The notes: generated from the sequence alone by a model not told the origin. A stretch of 49,744 bases of DNA from Croceibacterium_A sp965977975 (GCA_965977975.1 CBHCZH010000005.1:1-49744), one strand, 5' to 3'. Shown: positions 25,183 through 34,159, numbered from the stretch's first letter. Made by a program: numbers and translations.

Positions 25183-25817
25183 TGGCCTGGGACCGCAATC
25201 AGATGGCAGCCCGTGCCGCCAAGGAGCTGCGCGACGGCTATTACGTCAACCTCGGCATCGGCATCCCGACGCTGGTGGCGAACCACATCCCCGCGGGGAT
25301 GGAAGTGACACTGCAGTCCGAGAACGGCATGCTCGGGATCGGACCGTTCCCGTACCCGGACGAGGTCGATGCCGACCTCATCAATGCCGGCAAGCAGACC
25401 ATCAGCGAGCTGCCGCATTCGGCCTATTTCGACAGCGCGGCGAGCTTCGCAATGATCCGCGGCGGGCACATCGACCTGACCGTGCTCGGGGCGATGGAAG
25501 TCAGCGAGAACGGCGACATCGCCAACTGGATGATCCCCGGCAAGCTGGTCAAGGGCATGGGCGGGGCGATGGACCTCGTCGCCGGGGTCAAGAAGATCAT
25601 CGTGGTGATGGAGCACGTCTCCAAGAACGGCGACCCCAAGTTCATCCCCGAATGCACGCTGCCGCTGACCGGGCGGAACGTGGTCGATATGGTGATCACC
25701 GATCTGGCCGTGTTCCACCGCCCCGACCACGCGAGCCCGTTCAAGCTGATCGAGCTGGCCCCCGGCGTGACCGCCGAGGACGTCGCGAGCAAGACGACGG
25801 CGCACTACGGCGGTTGA
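25182..25817 (+). CDS. scoB: Succinyl-CoA:3-ketoacid CoA-transferase subunit B
   Basis: The 211-residue beta subunit carries the catalytic glutamate in the SENGMLG motif, which forms the glutamyl-CoA thioester during transfer. Other typical parts are the N-terminal YVNLGIGIPTLVANH, the segment GGHIDLTVLGAMEV and KIIVVMEHVSKNG. With scoA it makes the active heteromeric enzyme. It starts by TGATG overlap with the DUF5076 gene and its 3' end overlaps the convergent lipoprotein gene by 13 bases. Confidence 0.95.
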   Translation: MAWDRNQMAARAAKELRDGYYVNLGIGIPTLVANHIPAGMEVTLQSENGMLGIGPFPYPDEVDADLINAGKQTISELPHSAYFDSAASFAMIRGGHIDLTVLGAMEVSENGDIANWMIPGKLVKGMGGAMDLVAGVKKIIVVMEHVSKNGDPKFIPECTLPLTGRNVVDMVITDLAVFHRPDHASPFKLIELAPGVTAEDVASKTTAHYGG

Positions 25818-26293
25818 ACGATGGTGACACGACCTTTGCGCGGTTCACAGGCAGCGGAGAAGACGGGCTCCGCGTCGCGCCGCAGCGAGAAAGGCCCGAG
25901 CACCACGCCGTTGTCCACCCGGCCGTGCAATCTCATGCGAGCACCGCGAACCACGCCGGCATACCGCACCCGGTAGATTGGCAGCACGGCTCCATCGGTT
26001 TCCACGCCGCGCTTGCCGGCCGTGTGCGTACCCACGGCTGAAAACACGCCGTCCGCGTCAAGCCGCAACGGGCCGTCTATCGTCCCCGCCGCGCAGTCGT
26101 AGGCGAGCGAGCCGCCGCTCGCGGTCATTTTCAGATGCACGTGCTCGCCGCCCCATTCGCCCGTCACGGGCGTTCCCAACGGCCGGAAGGCCGCGCAGCC
26201 GCCGACAAGCCCGACGCAGGCCAGCAGGACCCATGCCGCGCTTGCTTTCCCGCGCCGCCACAACGGCGGGAATTCTTCTACGGGAGTGGCCAT
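25805..26293 (-). CDS. Hypothetical lipoprotein
   Basis: A 162-residue protein with a late but plausible lipoprotein signal: a charged N-terminus (EEFPPLWRRGKAS), hydrophobic stretch AAWVLLACVGLV and lipobox VGGC. The mature part looks strand-rich (GEWGGEHVHLKMTASGGSLAYDC, then RLDADGVFSAVGTH) and has several cysteines. I do not recognise the family and infer no function. ATG 26293 is one of two close starts (the other at 26302); neither has a good ribosome-binding site. It is convergent with scoB. Confidence 0.6.
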   Translation of the reverse strand: MATPVEEFPPLWRRGKASAAWVLLACVGLVGGCAAFRPLGTPVTGEWGGEHVHLKMTASGGSLAYDCAAGTIDGPLRLDADGVFSAVGTHTAGKRGVETDGAVLPIYRVRYAGVVRGARMRLHGRVDNGVVLGPFSLRRDAEPVFSAACEPRKGRVTIVQPP

Positions 26294-26378
26294 AAACAGC
26301 ACTTATACCACAACCCTCTTGCTTGATTGGGTCAGCGCGGCCGGCCGCGCTAAGAGCGCCGCCGAAGGGAGAACTGCC

Positions 26379-27062
26379 TTGGGGTACACGCTGATCACCG
26401 CCAACCGCAACTATTCGAGCTGGTCGCTGCGGCCGTGGCTGCTGATGAAGGCGCTCGGCATCCCGTTCGCCGAACGCTTCGAGCCGTTCACCAAGCCCGA
26501 CAACTACGACGATTTCCGCGCGTTCTCGCCGACCGGCCAGGTGCCGGTGCTGCTGGACGGCGAGCGGCGGGTGTGGGACTCGCTCGGCATCGCGCTCTAC
26601 CTCGCCGACCGGCACCCCGAAGTCTGGCCGCAGGACAAGGATGCGCGCGCCTTCGCGCAGGCGGTGGTCGCCGAGATGCATGGCGGGTTCGGAGCGCTGC
26701 GCAACGACTGCACGATGAACGTAGGCGTGCGCGTAACGCCGAAGCGCAAGTCCGAAGCACTGGAGCGCAATATCGCCCGACTGCGCGAAATCTTCGAGCA
26801 AGGGCTCGCCCGGTTCGGTGGACCCTGGCTCGCCGGGACGCGCTTCACCGCGGCTGACGCGTTCTACGCCCCGGTAGCGTTTCGCATCCGCACTTACGGC
26901 CTCGACGTCGGCGGAGGACAGGCCTGGGTCGACCAAGTGCTCGTGCATCCGGCGATGCAGGACTGGGAAGCGCAGGCCCTCGCCGAAACCTGGCGCGAGG
27001 ACAGCCACGAGGCCGAACTGGCTGCGGCAGGGATCGTCACAGCGGATTTTCGGCAAGGATAG
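26379..27062 (+). CDS. Glutathione S-transferase family protein
   Basis: A 227-residue cytosolic GST. The N-terminal thioredoxin-like domain shows LITANRNYSSWSLRPWLLMKALGIPF with the catalytic Ser region, and GQVPVLLDGERRVWDSLGIALYLA with the glutathione-binding Pro and Ser. The C-terminal helical domain contains WLAGTRFTAADAFYAPVAFR. I chose the TTG start at 26379 because AAGGGAG lies 8 bases upstream and the product then begins like family members. An ATG at 26286 would add 31 poorly conserved residues and overlap the divergent lipoprotein start. Substrate cannot be told from sequence. Confidence 0.88.
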   Translation: MGYTLITANRNYSSWSLRPWLLMKALGIPFAERFEPFTKPDNYDDFRAFSPTGQVPVLLDGERRVWDSLGIALYLADRHPEVWPQDKDARAFAQAVVAEMHGGFGALRNDCTMNVGVRVTPKRKSEALERNIARLREIFEQGLARFGGPWLAGTRFTAADAFYAPVAFRIRTYGLDVGGGQAWVDQVLVHPAMQDWEAQALAETWREDSHEAELAAAGIVTADFRQG

Positions 27063-27144
27063 TTCTTAGCGGAAACAGGCAGGAGCTGCGGTCGCCTGTC
27101 GGTCCGCTTTATCGACCGTATGATGATCAGGTCTCGGCGACGGC

Positions 27145-27187
27145 TTGACAAAGCTCCAAAAGCTGATATTTCTGAAATTACAGAAAT
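27145..27187 (+). promoter_or_regulatory. Promoter and palindromic operator of the GbsR-like gene
   Basis: TTGACA (27145-27150) and TATTTC (27167-27172) lie 16 bases apart. Overlapping the -10 box and start point is a perfect inverted repeat, ATTTCTG-AAATTA-CAGAAAT (27168-27187). The location just before a MarR/GbsR-type regulator suggests autorepression. Confidence 0.6.
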
Positions 27188-27199
27188 GAAAGTCAAATC

Positions 27200-27760
27200 G
27201 TGACTATCGCGCCGATTCCCGAGGCCGAGGCCTTCATCCTCCATTGGGGCGAGATGGGTAGCCAATGGGGCGTCAATCGCTCGGTCGCCCAGGTTCATGC
27301 CCTGCTCTACTTGTCGGACCGGCCGCTTCATGCCGAAGAAATCGTCGAAGCGCTCGGACTCGCCCGATCGAACGTCTCGACCGCGCTCAAGGAGCTGCAA
27401 AGCTACGAAATCGTCCGCCGCACTCACGTAAAGGGCGACCGGCGCGACCACTTCGTGGCTGAAACCGATCCGTGGGATCTGCTGATGAAGATCGCCGCCG
27501 AGCGCAAGCGGCGCGAGATCGACCCCACGATCGCGATTCTCGGCGAGCTCGCCGAAAAGCTCGAGGGCCGCAAGGACGTACCCGAGCACGTCCGTCAGCG
27601 GATCGGCCGGATGCATCAGTTCATCGGCACGCTGACCGAGTGGTACGAGGACGTGCGCCGCATTCCGAAGCCGACGCTGGTCGCGCTGATGAAGCTCGGC
27701 GCCAAGGTCGCCCGTTTCGTGCCCGTGCGCGGCGGGACACGCGCCAATACTCAATCCTGA
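27200..27760 (+). CDS. GbsR/MarR-family transcriptional regulator
   Basis: A 186-residue DNA-binding protein. Residues ~15-85 form a winged helix (VHALLYLSDRPLHAEEIVEALGLARSNVSTALKEL); the wing KGDRRDHFVAETD and the long C-terminal helices (~95-160) match the GbsR-like family that dimerises through helical tails. The start is GTG 27200, 13 bases after a strong palindrome. It is followed after 77 bases by a small membrane protein, which is the likely regulated partner. Confidence 0.85.
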   Translation: MTIAPIPEAEAFILHWGEMGSQWGVNRSVAQVHALLYLSDRPLHAEEIVEALGLARSNVSTALKELQSYEIVRRTHVKGDRRDHFVAETDPWDLLMKIAAERKRREIDPTIAILGELAEKLEGRKDVPEHVRQRIGRMHQFIGTLTEWYEDVRRIPKPTLVALMKLGAKVARFVPVRGGTRANTQS

Positions 27761-27837
27761 TCGAGGAAAGGAGGCTCCCACCCATCCGGACGCATGCCCG
27801 ACTTCTTCTCTCTCTACTGAAAGAACAGGAGGAAACC

Positions 27838-28242
27838 ATGATGACCACCCTCGCCTATGGGCTCTATCTCGTGATCGCCGTCGCCTTTACCATCTGGGTG
27901 GCGCGGACGCTCTCGGGAAACGGTATCGTGTTCCTGGTCGAGTGCTTCGGGCATGACGAGGTGCTGGCGAAGAGCACCAACCACCTGCTGGTGGTCGGGT
28001 TCTACCTGATGAACCTCGGCTTCATCATGCTGGCGCTGCAATTCGGCGAACCGCCCACAACCGTGCCGGACATGATCGTGTTCCTCAGCAGCAAGGTCGG
28101 CCTCGCCGTCGTGGTGCTCGGCGCCATGCACTTCTTCAACATGCACGCCATCGCAACGTTCGGCCGCAAGGTCGCGGGTTGGCTGCGCGAGGGGACTTAC
28201 TGGGCCGAACGCACGAAGGCGCAAATGCTGCCGCCGGGTTAA
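27838..28242 (+). CDS. Small integral membrane protein
   Basis: A 134-residue protein with three hydrophobic segments: LAYGLYLVIAVAFTIWVA (residues ~5-22), LLVVGFYLMNLGFIMLAL (~49-66) and MIVFLSSKVGLAVVVLGAMH (~78-97), then a basic amphipathic tail. A strong AGGAGG precedes ATG 27838. The function is unknown, though GbsR-like regulator plus membrane protein pairs recur in sphingomonads. It may act in membrane stress or transport regulation; the sequence does not decide. Confidence 0.75.
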   Translation: MMTTLAYGLYLVIAVAFTIWVARTLSGNGIVFLVECFGHDEVLAKSTNHLLVVGFYLMNLGFIMLALQFGEPPTTVPDMIVFLSSKVGLAVVVLGAMHFFNMHAIATFGRKVAGWLREGTYWAERTKAQMLPPG

Positions 28243-28255
28243 ATCAGCCTCTCTC

Positions 28256-28351
28256 CCCTCACGCTTGCGGGAGGGGCCGGGGGTGGGCGGTTCGGAGAAA
28301 GGTGCTGGAGCTCACTGGCCCACCCCTAACCCCTCCCGCAAGCGGGAGGGG
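28256..28351. repeat. Pair of GC-rich palindromes between convergent genes
   Basis: Two related palindromes, 28256-28277 (imperfect) and 28330-28351 (perfect 10-bp arms CCCCTCCCGC/GCGGGAGGGG around AA), flank a 52-base spacer. They are complementary to each other as well as to themselves. They sit between the 3' ends of the membrane protein gene and metK and probably act as a bidirectional terminator. Confidence 0.7.
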
Positions 28352-28359
28352 AATTCAGT

Positions 28360-29586
28360 TCAGCCCAGCGCCGCCTTCAGATCCTCGACCAGGTCGGTCT
28401 TCTCCCACGGGAACAGGTCGCCTTCGGCCTGGCGGCCGAAGTGGCCGTAGGCGGCAGTCTTGCGGTAGATCGGCTTGTTGAGGCCCAGATGAGTGCGGAT
28501 GCCGCGCGGGGTCAGCCCGCCGAGCTTGCCGATCGACTGGATTGCCGCCTCGATCCGGTCGTCCCCCACGGTGCCCGTGCCGTGCGTGTCCACATAGAGC
28601 GAGAGCGGCTTGGCCACGCCAATCGCATAGGCGAGCTGGATCGTGCAGCGTTTGGCGAGGCCCGCGGCGACGATGTTCTTGGCGAGGTAGCGGCTGATAT
28701 AGGCGGCCGAACGGTCGACCTTGGTCGGGTCCTTGCCGCTGAACGCGCCGCCACCATGCGGAGCCGCGCCACCGTAAGTGTCGACGATGATCTTGCGGCC
28801 GGTAAGGCCGGCATCGCCGTCGGGGCCGCCGATCTCGAAACTGCCGGTGGGATTGATATGATACTCCGTAGCGTCGCTGAGCAGCTCGGCGGGGAGCACG
28901 TCGGCGACGACGCCTTTCACATAGGCGTGGAGTTCGGCCTCCTTGGCGCCTTCGTCGTAACCCTTGGCGTGCTGGGTCGAAACCACGATCGCGGTCGCAG
29001 CGACAGGCTTGCCGTTCTCGAAGCGGAGCGTGACCTGGCTTTTGGCGTCGGGCTCGAGAAACGGCGCCGCGCCGCTCTTGCGATCGGCGGCCATACGCTC
29101 GAGGATCTTGTGGCTATAGTCGAGCGTCGCCGGCATCAGATCGGGCGTCTCGTCGCAGGCAAAGCCGAACATGATGCCCTGGTCCCCGGCGCCTTCGTCC
29201 TTGTTGCCGCTCGCGTCGACGCCTTGCGCGATGTGCGCCGACTGGCCGTGCAGATGGTTCTCGAAAGTCAGGTTGGCCCAGTGGAAGCCGTCCTGCTCGT
29301 AACCGATCTCCTTGACCACGCCCCGCACGACTTCCTCGATCTCATCGCGCGCGCCGGGCGCCCAGCCGCCGTGCTCGGGCCAGCGGCCCTCGTCGTAGAC
29401 CGGCTTGCAGCGAATCTCCCCCGCCAGCACCGCGCGCTGCGTCGTCGTCAGCGTCTCGCAGGCCACGCGCGCCTCGGGATCCTTGGAAAGGAACAGATCG
29501 ACGATCGCATCGGAAATCTGGTCCGAGACTTTGTCAGGGTGGCCTTCGGAAACGCTTTCGGACGTGAACAAGTAGCTCTGACGCAT
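28360..29586 (-). CDS. metK: S-adenosylmethionine synthetase
   Basis: A 408-residue enzyme making SAM from methionine and ATP. Visible signatures are SESVSEGHPDKVSDQISDAI, the segment GAGDQGIMFGFACDET, the P-loop-like GGGAFSGKDPTKVDRSAAY and the C-terminal FPWEKTDLV. All three domains are present. Start ATG 29586 lies 52 bases after lnt, so the two are likely co-transcribed. I looked for a SAM or SAH riboswitch in that gap and saw none; it is too short. Confidence 0.97.
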   Translation of the reverse strand: MRQSYLFTSESVSEGHPDKVSDQISDAIVDLFLSKDPEARVACETLTTTQRAVLAGEIRCKPVYDEGRWPEHGGWAPGARDEIEEVVRGVVKEIGYEQDGFHWANLTFENHLHGQSAHIAQGVDASGNKDEGAGDQGIMFGFACDETPDLMPATLDYSHKILERMAADRKSGAAPFLEPDAKSQVTLRFENGKPVAATAIVVSTQHAKGYDEGAKEAELHAYVKGVVADVLPAELLSDATEYHINPTGSFEIGGPDGDAGLTGRKIIVDTYGGAAPHGGGAFSGKDPTKVDRSAAYISRYLAKNIVAAGLAKRCTIQLAYAIGVAKPLSLYVDTHGTGTVGDDRIEAAIQSIGKLGGLTPRGIRTHLGLNKPIYRKTAAYGHFGRQAEGDLFPWEKTDLVEDLKAALG

Positions 29587-29638
29587 TGAGGTCGGTCCCA
29601 GGATTTTCAGATTTACGGAGAAGGTGCGGGGAGGGGTC

Positions 29639-31225
29639 CTAACCGCGCTTTCGCCGCATGGCAACGACGGCGAAGCCGAGAAAAACAATGGTCCAAACAA
29701 CCGGCAGTGCGTTGCCCAGCCGCGCGAACAGGGTTGGCGCCAAGGCTGGCGGTATCGTGCCGTCCAGGCGGCCGCCTTGCAGCTGCGCAAAATGCCGGCG
29801 CACTACCCCGTGCGCATCGATCACCGCGCTGATTCCAGTAGTGGTCGAGCGCAGCACCGGCAGCCCTTCCTCGATCGCTCGCATCCGCGCCTGCGCCAAG
29901 TGCTGCGGCGGTCCGTGAACGCCGAACCAGCCGTCGTTCGAAGGGTTGAAGATGTAGTCAGGCCGATTGCCGCGCTCGGCGACCTGGCCCGAAAACACGA
30001 TCTCGTAACAGATCTGGATGCCGGCGCGCCCGACGCGACCGAGGTCGAGCGTGCGCGGGCCTGGGCCGGGCAGAAAGTCGATCGTGCCAGCGACCAGCCT
30101 GCTGAGCCCGAGCGGCTCGAGCAGCGGGCGCATCGGCAGGTACTCGCCGTAAGGAACGAGGTGGGCCTTGGCATAGCCGCCGAGGATCGCGCCGCTGCCG
30201 TCGAGCGCGGTAACCGCATTGTAAGCCCCTACCGCCCGTGCGCGCCCGCCTTCCCTGATGCCGATCTCGAGGTCGACGGCGCCGGTCAGGAGAGTGCTGC
30301 CCGGCCCGATCATCCGTCCGATCCGCTCGCGCGCGTAGCGCGGGTCGCCGAGCACGGTCATTCGGTCATAGTAGCGCTGCGGGTAACCGGGCCTGAGGTA
30401 GTCGGCCAGGCCCGATTCAGGCCACAGCACCAGCCGCTCCTCGCCGGGATCGCGCGGCAAGCTCAATTGCGCGAGGCGAACGAAGTTGGCCTCGTAGTAA
30501 CGCGGGTCGCTGATCCTGTCCTGCGTCAGATCGGGCTGGACCAGGGTGAAGCGCACCGTGCCTTCGCGCGCGGCCGGAGCGGGCAGGTACATGCCGACCG
30601 CGAGCAGGACCGCCACCGCTCCGGCCACGGCGAGCCGCCGCTCATGGACCAGCGCCGCCAAGGCGGCGGCGAAGAACACCGCGAGGCCCGAGAGAGCGTA
30701 AGTCCCCATCCACGGCGACAGCGCAGCAAGGCCTGGCCGGTCGAGGGGTCCGAGCAGGACCATCGCGAACGGGTTCCACGCATAGCCGGTGAAGACCTGG
30801 GCGCGCATCAGCTCGGACACGATCCAGCATCCGGCGAAGGCGCAGGCGAGCGTCCAGGGCTTGTCGCGTCCGGCAAGAGCGCGAGCGCCGAGCGCGGCCA
30901 ACGCGGGGTAAAGCGCGAGATAGAGCGACAAGAGCGGCACCGCGATCCAGCCGAGCACCGCAGGCATCTCAGCCTGATGGGTGAAAGCGGTGGCGATCCA
31001 ATTGTTGCCGAAAGTGAAGTGCGCAACGCCGAACAGCCAACCGAGCAGCGCAGCGCGTTTCGCGTCAGGAGCTTCGGAAAGCAGCGCAGCGAAGGCGGCC
31101 ATCGCAGCGAGCGCCAGGGGCCACAGGCCGAGCGGTTGGAATCCGGTCGCGGCGAGGAAGCCCAGGACCGGCGCGGAGACGCGCGGGTACTTGCTCAGGG
31201 TGTGCCAGAGTCCCGCGGCGCGCAT
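29639..31225 (-). CDS. lnt: Apolipoprotein N-acyltransferase
   Basis: A 528-residue inner-membrane enzyme adding the third acyl chain to lipoproteins. The N-terminal half has about six to seven hydrophobic helices; the periplasmic nitrilase-like domain carries the catalytic triad in LWPESGLADY (Glu), YAKAHLVPYGEY (Lys) and GIQICYEIVF (Cys). A last helix (VVWTIVFLGFAVVAM) ends the protein. Several predicted lipoproteins in this window are potential substrates. It lies upstream of metK on the same strand. Confidence 0.96.
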   Translation of the reverse strand: MRAAGLWHTLSKYPRVSAPVLGFLAATGFQPLGLWPLALAAMAAFAALLSEAPDAKRAALLGWLFGVAHFTFGNNWIATAFTHQAEMPAVLGWIAVPLLSLYLALYPALAALGARALAGRDKPWTLACAFAGCWIVSELMRAQVFTGYAWNPFAMVLLGPLDRPGLAALSPWMGTYALSGLAVFFAAALAALVHERRLAVAGAVAVLLAVGMYLPAPAAREGTVRFTLVQPDLTQDRISDPRYYEANFVRLAQLSLPRDPGEERLVLWPESGLADYLRPGYPQRYYDRMTVLGDPRYARERIGRMIGPGSTLLTGAVDLEIGIREGGRARAVGAYNAVTALDGSGAILGGYAKAHLVPYGEYLPMRPLLEPLGLSRLVAGTIDFLPGPGPRTLDLGRVGRAGIQICYEIVFSGQVAERGNRPDYIFNPSNDGWFGVHGPPQHLAQARMRAIEEGLPVLRSTTTGISAVIDAHGVVRRHFAQLQGGRLDGTIPPALAPTLFARLGNALPVVWTIVFLGFAVVAMRRKRG

Positions 31226-31263
31226 GAGAGGTCCGTGCCGCGCCTCAGCACTCCGCGCAAGTG

Positions 31264-31977
31264 TCAGCTGACAGCCTCGAGCGCCTCGTCGCCTTCATCA
31301 TCGGCCGGTCGTGCACGGCGTCCACGGCCACGCGCGGGGCGAGGAGCTCCCTCCTCGTCACGCGGCTCGCGGGCGATCGATGGCGGCAACACGGTGGCGT
31401 CGAAAGTGCCCCCATCGTTTTCGGCATCGGCGTCCTCGTGCGCATCGTTGGCCGGACGGCCACGGCCGCGCGAACGCTGACTCGAACGTGCCTTGGGCGG
31501 ACGTGCTTCGCGGATGAACGGGTTCTCTTCTGCGACGGTTTCGTCCACCTGCTCGCCCTCGGAGGCGCGCTGGCCTCCTTCGGCCGCGGGACGCTCTTCG
31601 TCAAAACGCTCGCGGCGGAGCGGCTGCTCGCCGCGCTGACTTTCCGCACGCCCGCCTTCTTCGCGCTCTTCGGATTCGTAATCGTCGGCGCCGAACGGCT
31701 GATCGCGATCGTACTCGCGACGAGGACGCTGATCGTCCCTCTGCTGCCGACTGTCGGCGACGACGCGGAAGTAGTGGTCGGCGAACTGGAGGTAGTATTC
31801 GGTCAGCACCCGGTCGCCGTTCAGTGACGCGTCGTGTGCGAGCTTCTTGTACTTCTCCAGCATCTGCGGAGCATTGCCCCGCGCCCGGCTGTCGATCCGG
31901 TTGCCTTGTCCGCCGCCCTGGCCGCCGCGATTACTGCCACGGCCGCGCCGGCGATTCTGATTGCGATTCTGGTTCAA
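31264..31977 (-). CDS. DUF4167 domain-containing protein
   Basis: A 237-residue, highly charged protein. The N-terminus (NQNRNQNRRRGRGSNRGG) is Arg/Asn/Gly-rich; next is the conserved helical DUF4167 core NAPQMLEKYKKLAHDASLNGD followed by RVLTEYYLQFADHYFRVVAD (residues ~35-75). The rest is disordered and acidic/basic. The family is almost restricted to alphaproteobacteria and looks RNA-binding. I chose TTG 31977 because AAGGAAG lies upstream and the frame beyond it has no similarity to the family. It is probably transcribed with the lnt-metK pair or alone. Confidence 0.85.
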   Translation of the reverse strand: MNQNRNQNRRRGRGSNRGGQGGGQGNRIDSRARGNAPQMLEKYKKLAHDASLNGDRVLTEYYLQFADHYFRVVADSRQQRDDQRPRREYDRDQPFGADDYESEEREEGGRAESQRGEQPLRRERFDEERPAAEGGQRASEGEQVDETVAEENPFIREARPPKARSSQRSRGRGRPANDAHEDADAENDGGTFDATVLPPSIAREPRDEEGAPRPARGRGRRARPADDEGDEALEAVS

Positions 31978-32188
31978 AGGAATTTCGCTTCCTTGCCTTA
32001 TGACCGGACTGCCGGTCGCATGACCCCCTCCACGGCACGACGCGTCGTTGCGTCGTGCTGCGTGGTTCCTCATCTGCGTGGTTGCCTGGCGCTTGCCGCC
32101 CATCCACTAGCAAATGATGGAGTTAAGGCCCGGTGCCGGCATTTGCCTCCCCACCGCTGGCCTGTCCTCAGAGGTAGTCATTCGCAGG

Positions 32189-33091
32189 CTATTTGCCAAG
32201 CCCTAATCGCAGAATCAGCGCGCGGGGCCTGGCCGCGAGATCGCGCCGCAGCTCCGCGGCGAAACCTGCGTCAGCAGCGATGTTCGCGACCTGTTGGGCT
32301 TGGGTGGCGCCAATCTCGAATATCGCAACCCCGCCGTCGTTCAGCAGTTTCGACAACTGGGGAATCAGAAGGCGATAGTCATCGAGGCCGTCCGGACCGG
32401 CAAATAGCGCGCCGCTGGGTTCCCAATCGCGGACATCGCGCCCGAGATCGGCGGCCTCTTCGACGTAGGGCGGGTTGCAAAGGATCAGGTCGAAGCGACC
32501 GAGGTGATCGCGCCAACCCCGCTTTCGCCAGTCGCGTTGGATGAAGCGCGCGAAACCGCGATCTGTCCGCTGCGAAGGAAGTTCCGCCGGCCCGCCACCC
32601 ACGAAAGCGATCGGCGTGTTGGCATGTCGCTGGGCGTTTCTGATGGCGACGAACAATGCTTCCATTGATTGGTCGAGGCCGAGGCCTTCGGCATGCGGCC
32701 ACACCGTCAAGGCGGCCAGCAGCAATGCGCCTGAGCCAGTGCCCAGGTCCAAAATCTTGCTTGGCGCCTGGCCCGCCAGCGCCTCGCGCGCGGCCTCGAT
32801 GAGCGTTTCGCTATCGGCCCTGGGAATCAGCACATCGGGGGTGACCTTGAGCTCGAGACCGTAGAACTCCTTGCGGCCGAGAATATAGGCGACCGGCTCG
32901 TGCGCGGCGCGGCGCTCGATCAGGCCGTCGAAGGCGGCAGGCGCCTCGTCCTGCATATGCCTCAGCAGCATGTCCGATCGGCTCACCCCGAGCGCCTCGG
33001 CCATCAGCAGCTCGGCATCGAGCCGCGAGGTGTCTGAAGTGGCTGCGAGCCGGGCGGCCGCCTCACGCAGCGCCTCGGCGACAGTTGTCAC
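32189..33091 (-). CDS. prmC: Release factor glutamine methyltransferase PrmC
   Basis: A 300-residue SAM-dependent enzyme that methylates the Gln of the GGQ motif in release factors. The SAM loop ILDLGTGSGALLLAAL and the catalytic NPPYVEE motif are visible, and the N-terminal helical domain is typical. An insert of roughly 20 residues (FVGGGPAELPSQRTDRGFA) lies between the SAM-binding part and NPPY. It starts with GTG and overlaps the stop of prfA by 4 bases, so enzyme and substrate genes are coupled. Confidence 0.94.
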   Translation of the reverse strand: MTTVAEALREAAARLAATSDTSRLDAELLMAEALGVSRSDMLLRHMQDEAPAAFDGLIERRAAHEPVAYILGRKEFYGLELKVTPDVLIPRADSETLIEAAREALAGQAPSKILDLGTGSGALLLAALTVWPHAEGLGLDQSMEALFVAIRNAQRHANTPIAFVGGGPAELPSQRTDRGFARFIQRDWRKRGWRDHLGRFDLILCNPPYVEEAADLGRDVRDWEPSGALFAGPDGLDDYRLLIPQLSKLLNDGGVAIFEIGATQAQQVANIAADAGFAAELRRDLAARPRALILRLGLGK

Positions 33092-34155
33092 TCTCCCAGC
33101 GCCGCCAGCCGCTTGGCCTCATCCTCGGCGATGAGCGCGTAGACCAGCTCGCCGAGGCCCGGGCCTTCGAGCACTTCGTCGAGCTTGTGCAGCGTCAGGC
33201 CGATCCGGTGGTCGGTCACCCGGCCTTGCGGGAAGTTGTAGGTGCGGATTCGTTCGGAGCGGTCGCCGCTGCCGACCATCGCCTTCCTCGCCTCGGCCTC
33301 AGCGCCGTGGGCTTCCTCGCGGCGTTTCTCGAACAGGCGCGCGCGCAGCACCTGCATCGCCTTGGCGCGGTTCTTGTGCTGGCTGCGCTCGTCCTGCATC
33401 GCCACCACGATCCCGGTCGGCACGTGCGTGATCCGCACCGCGCTGTCGGTGGTGTTGACGTGCTGGCCGCCGGCGCCCGACGAACGGTAGATATCGATCC
33501 TCAGGTCGTTTTCGTCGATCGTCATGTCGACTTCGGTCGGCTCGGGCAGCACCGCCACGGTCGCCGCCGACGTGTGGATGCGCCCGCCGCTTTCGGTCAC
33601 CGGCACGCGCTGCACGCGGTGCACCCCGCTTTCGAACTTGAGCTTGGCGAACACGCCCGTTCCGGCAACGTTGGCGACGATCTCCTTGAACCCGCCGACG
33701 TCCGAGGCGTTCATGCTGATGGGCTCGACCTTCCAGCCCTGCTCCGCGGCGAAGCGTTCGTACATCCGATAGAGATCCCCGGCGAACAGCGCCGCCTCGT
33801 CACCGCCGGTGCCGGCGCGGATTTCGAGCATCGCCGGGCGCGCGTCGGCGGCGTCACGCGGCAGCATCGCGATCTGGAGCGCGTGCTCGGCCTCGGGCAG
33901 GCGCTGGCGCAGTTCGGCGAGCTCCTCGTCGGCGAGCGCCTTCATCTCGGGATCGTCGGCCAGCGCGGCGAGCTGCGCGATCTCGGCACGCATCTCGCGT
34001 ACTTCCTGCGCCGCCTTCGCGACCGGCTCGAGCTCGGCGTAGTCGCGGCTCGCAGCGACGAACGCCTCGCCTTCGAGCTGGCCCGAAGCGAGGCGGGCTT
34101 CGAGCTCGGCGAACCGGTTGGCGATCTGCGCGAGGCGCTCCTCGGGGACGGTCAT
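33088..34155 (-). CDS. prfA: Peptide chain release factor 1
   Basis: A 355-residue release factor recognising UAA and UAG. It shows the catalytic loop SSGAGGQHVNTTDSAV with the GGQ motif and the class I signature VRITHVPTGIVV. The RF1 anticodon-like tripeptide region lies around GWKVEPISMNASDVGG and KFESGVHRVQRVPVTES. The C-terminus GPGLGELVYALIAEDEAKRL is normal. It is translationally coupled to prmC; a large inverted repeat separates it from hisS upstream. Confidence 0.97.
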   Translation of the reverse strand: MTVPEERLAQIANRFAELEARLASGQLEGEAFVAASRDYAELEPVAKAAQEVREMRAEIAQLAALADDPEMKALADEELAELRQRLPEAEHALQIAMLPRDAADARPAMLEIRAGTGGDEAALFAGDLYRMYERFAAEQGWKVEPISMNASDVGGFKEIVANVAGTGVFAKLKFESGVHRVQRVPVTESGGRIHTSAATVAVLPEPTEVDMTIDENDLRIDIYRSSGAGGQHVNTTDSAVRITHVPTGIVVAMQDERSQHKNRAKAMQVLRARLFEKRREEAHGAEAEARKAMVGSGDRSERIRTYNFPQGRVTDHRIGLTLHKLDEVLEGPGLGELVYALIAEDEAKRLAALGE

Positions 34156-34159
34156 TGGG

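Noticed and set aside
29587..29638. SAM or SAH riboswitch before metK
   Set aside because: Only 52 bases separate lnt and metK and no riboswitch pairing pattern is visible.
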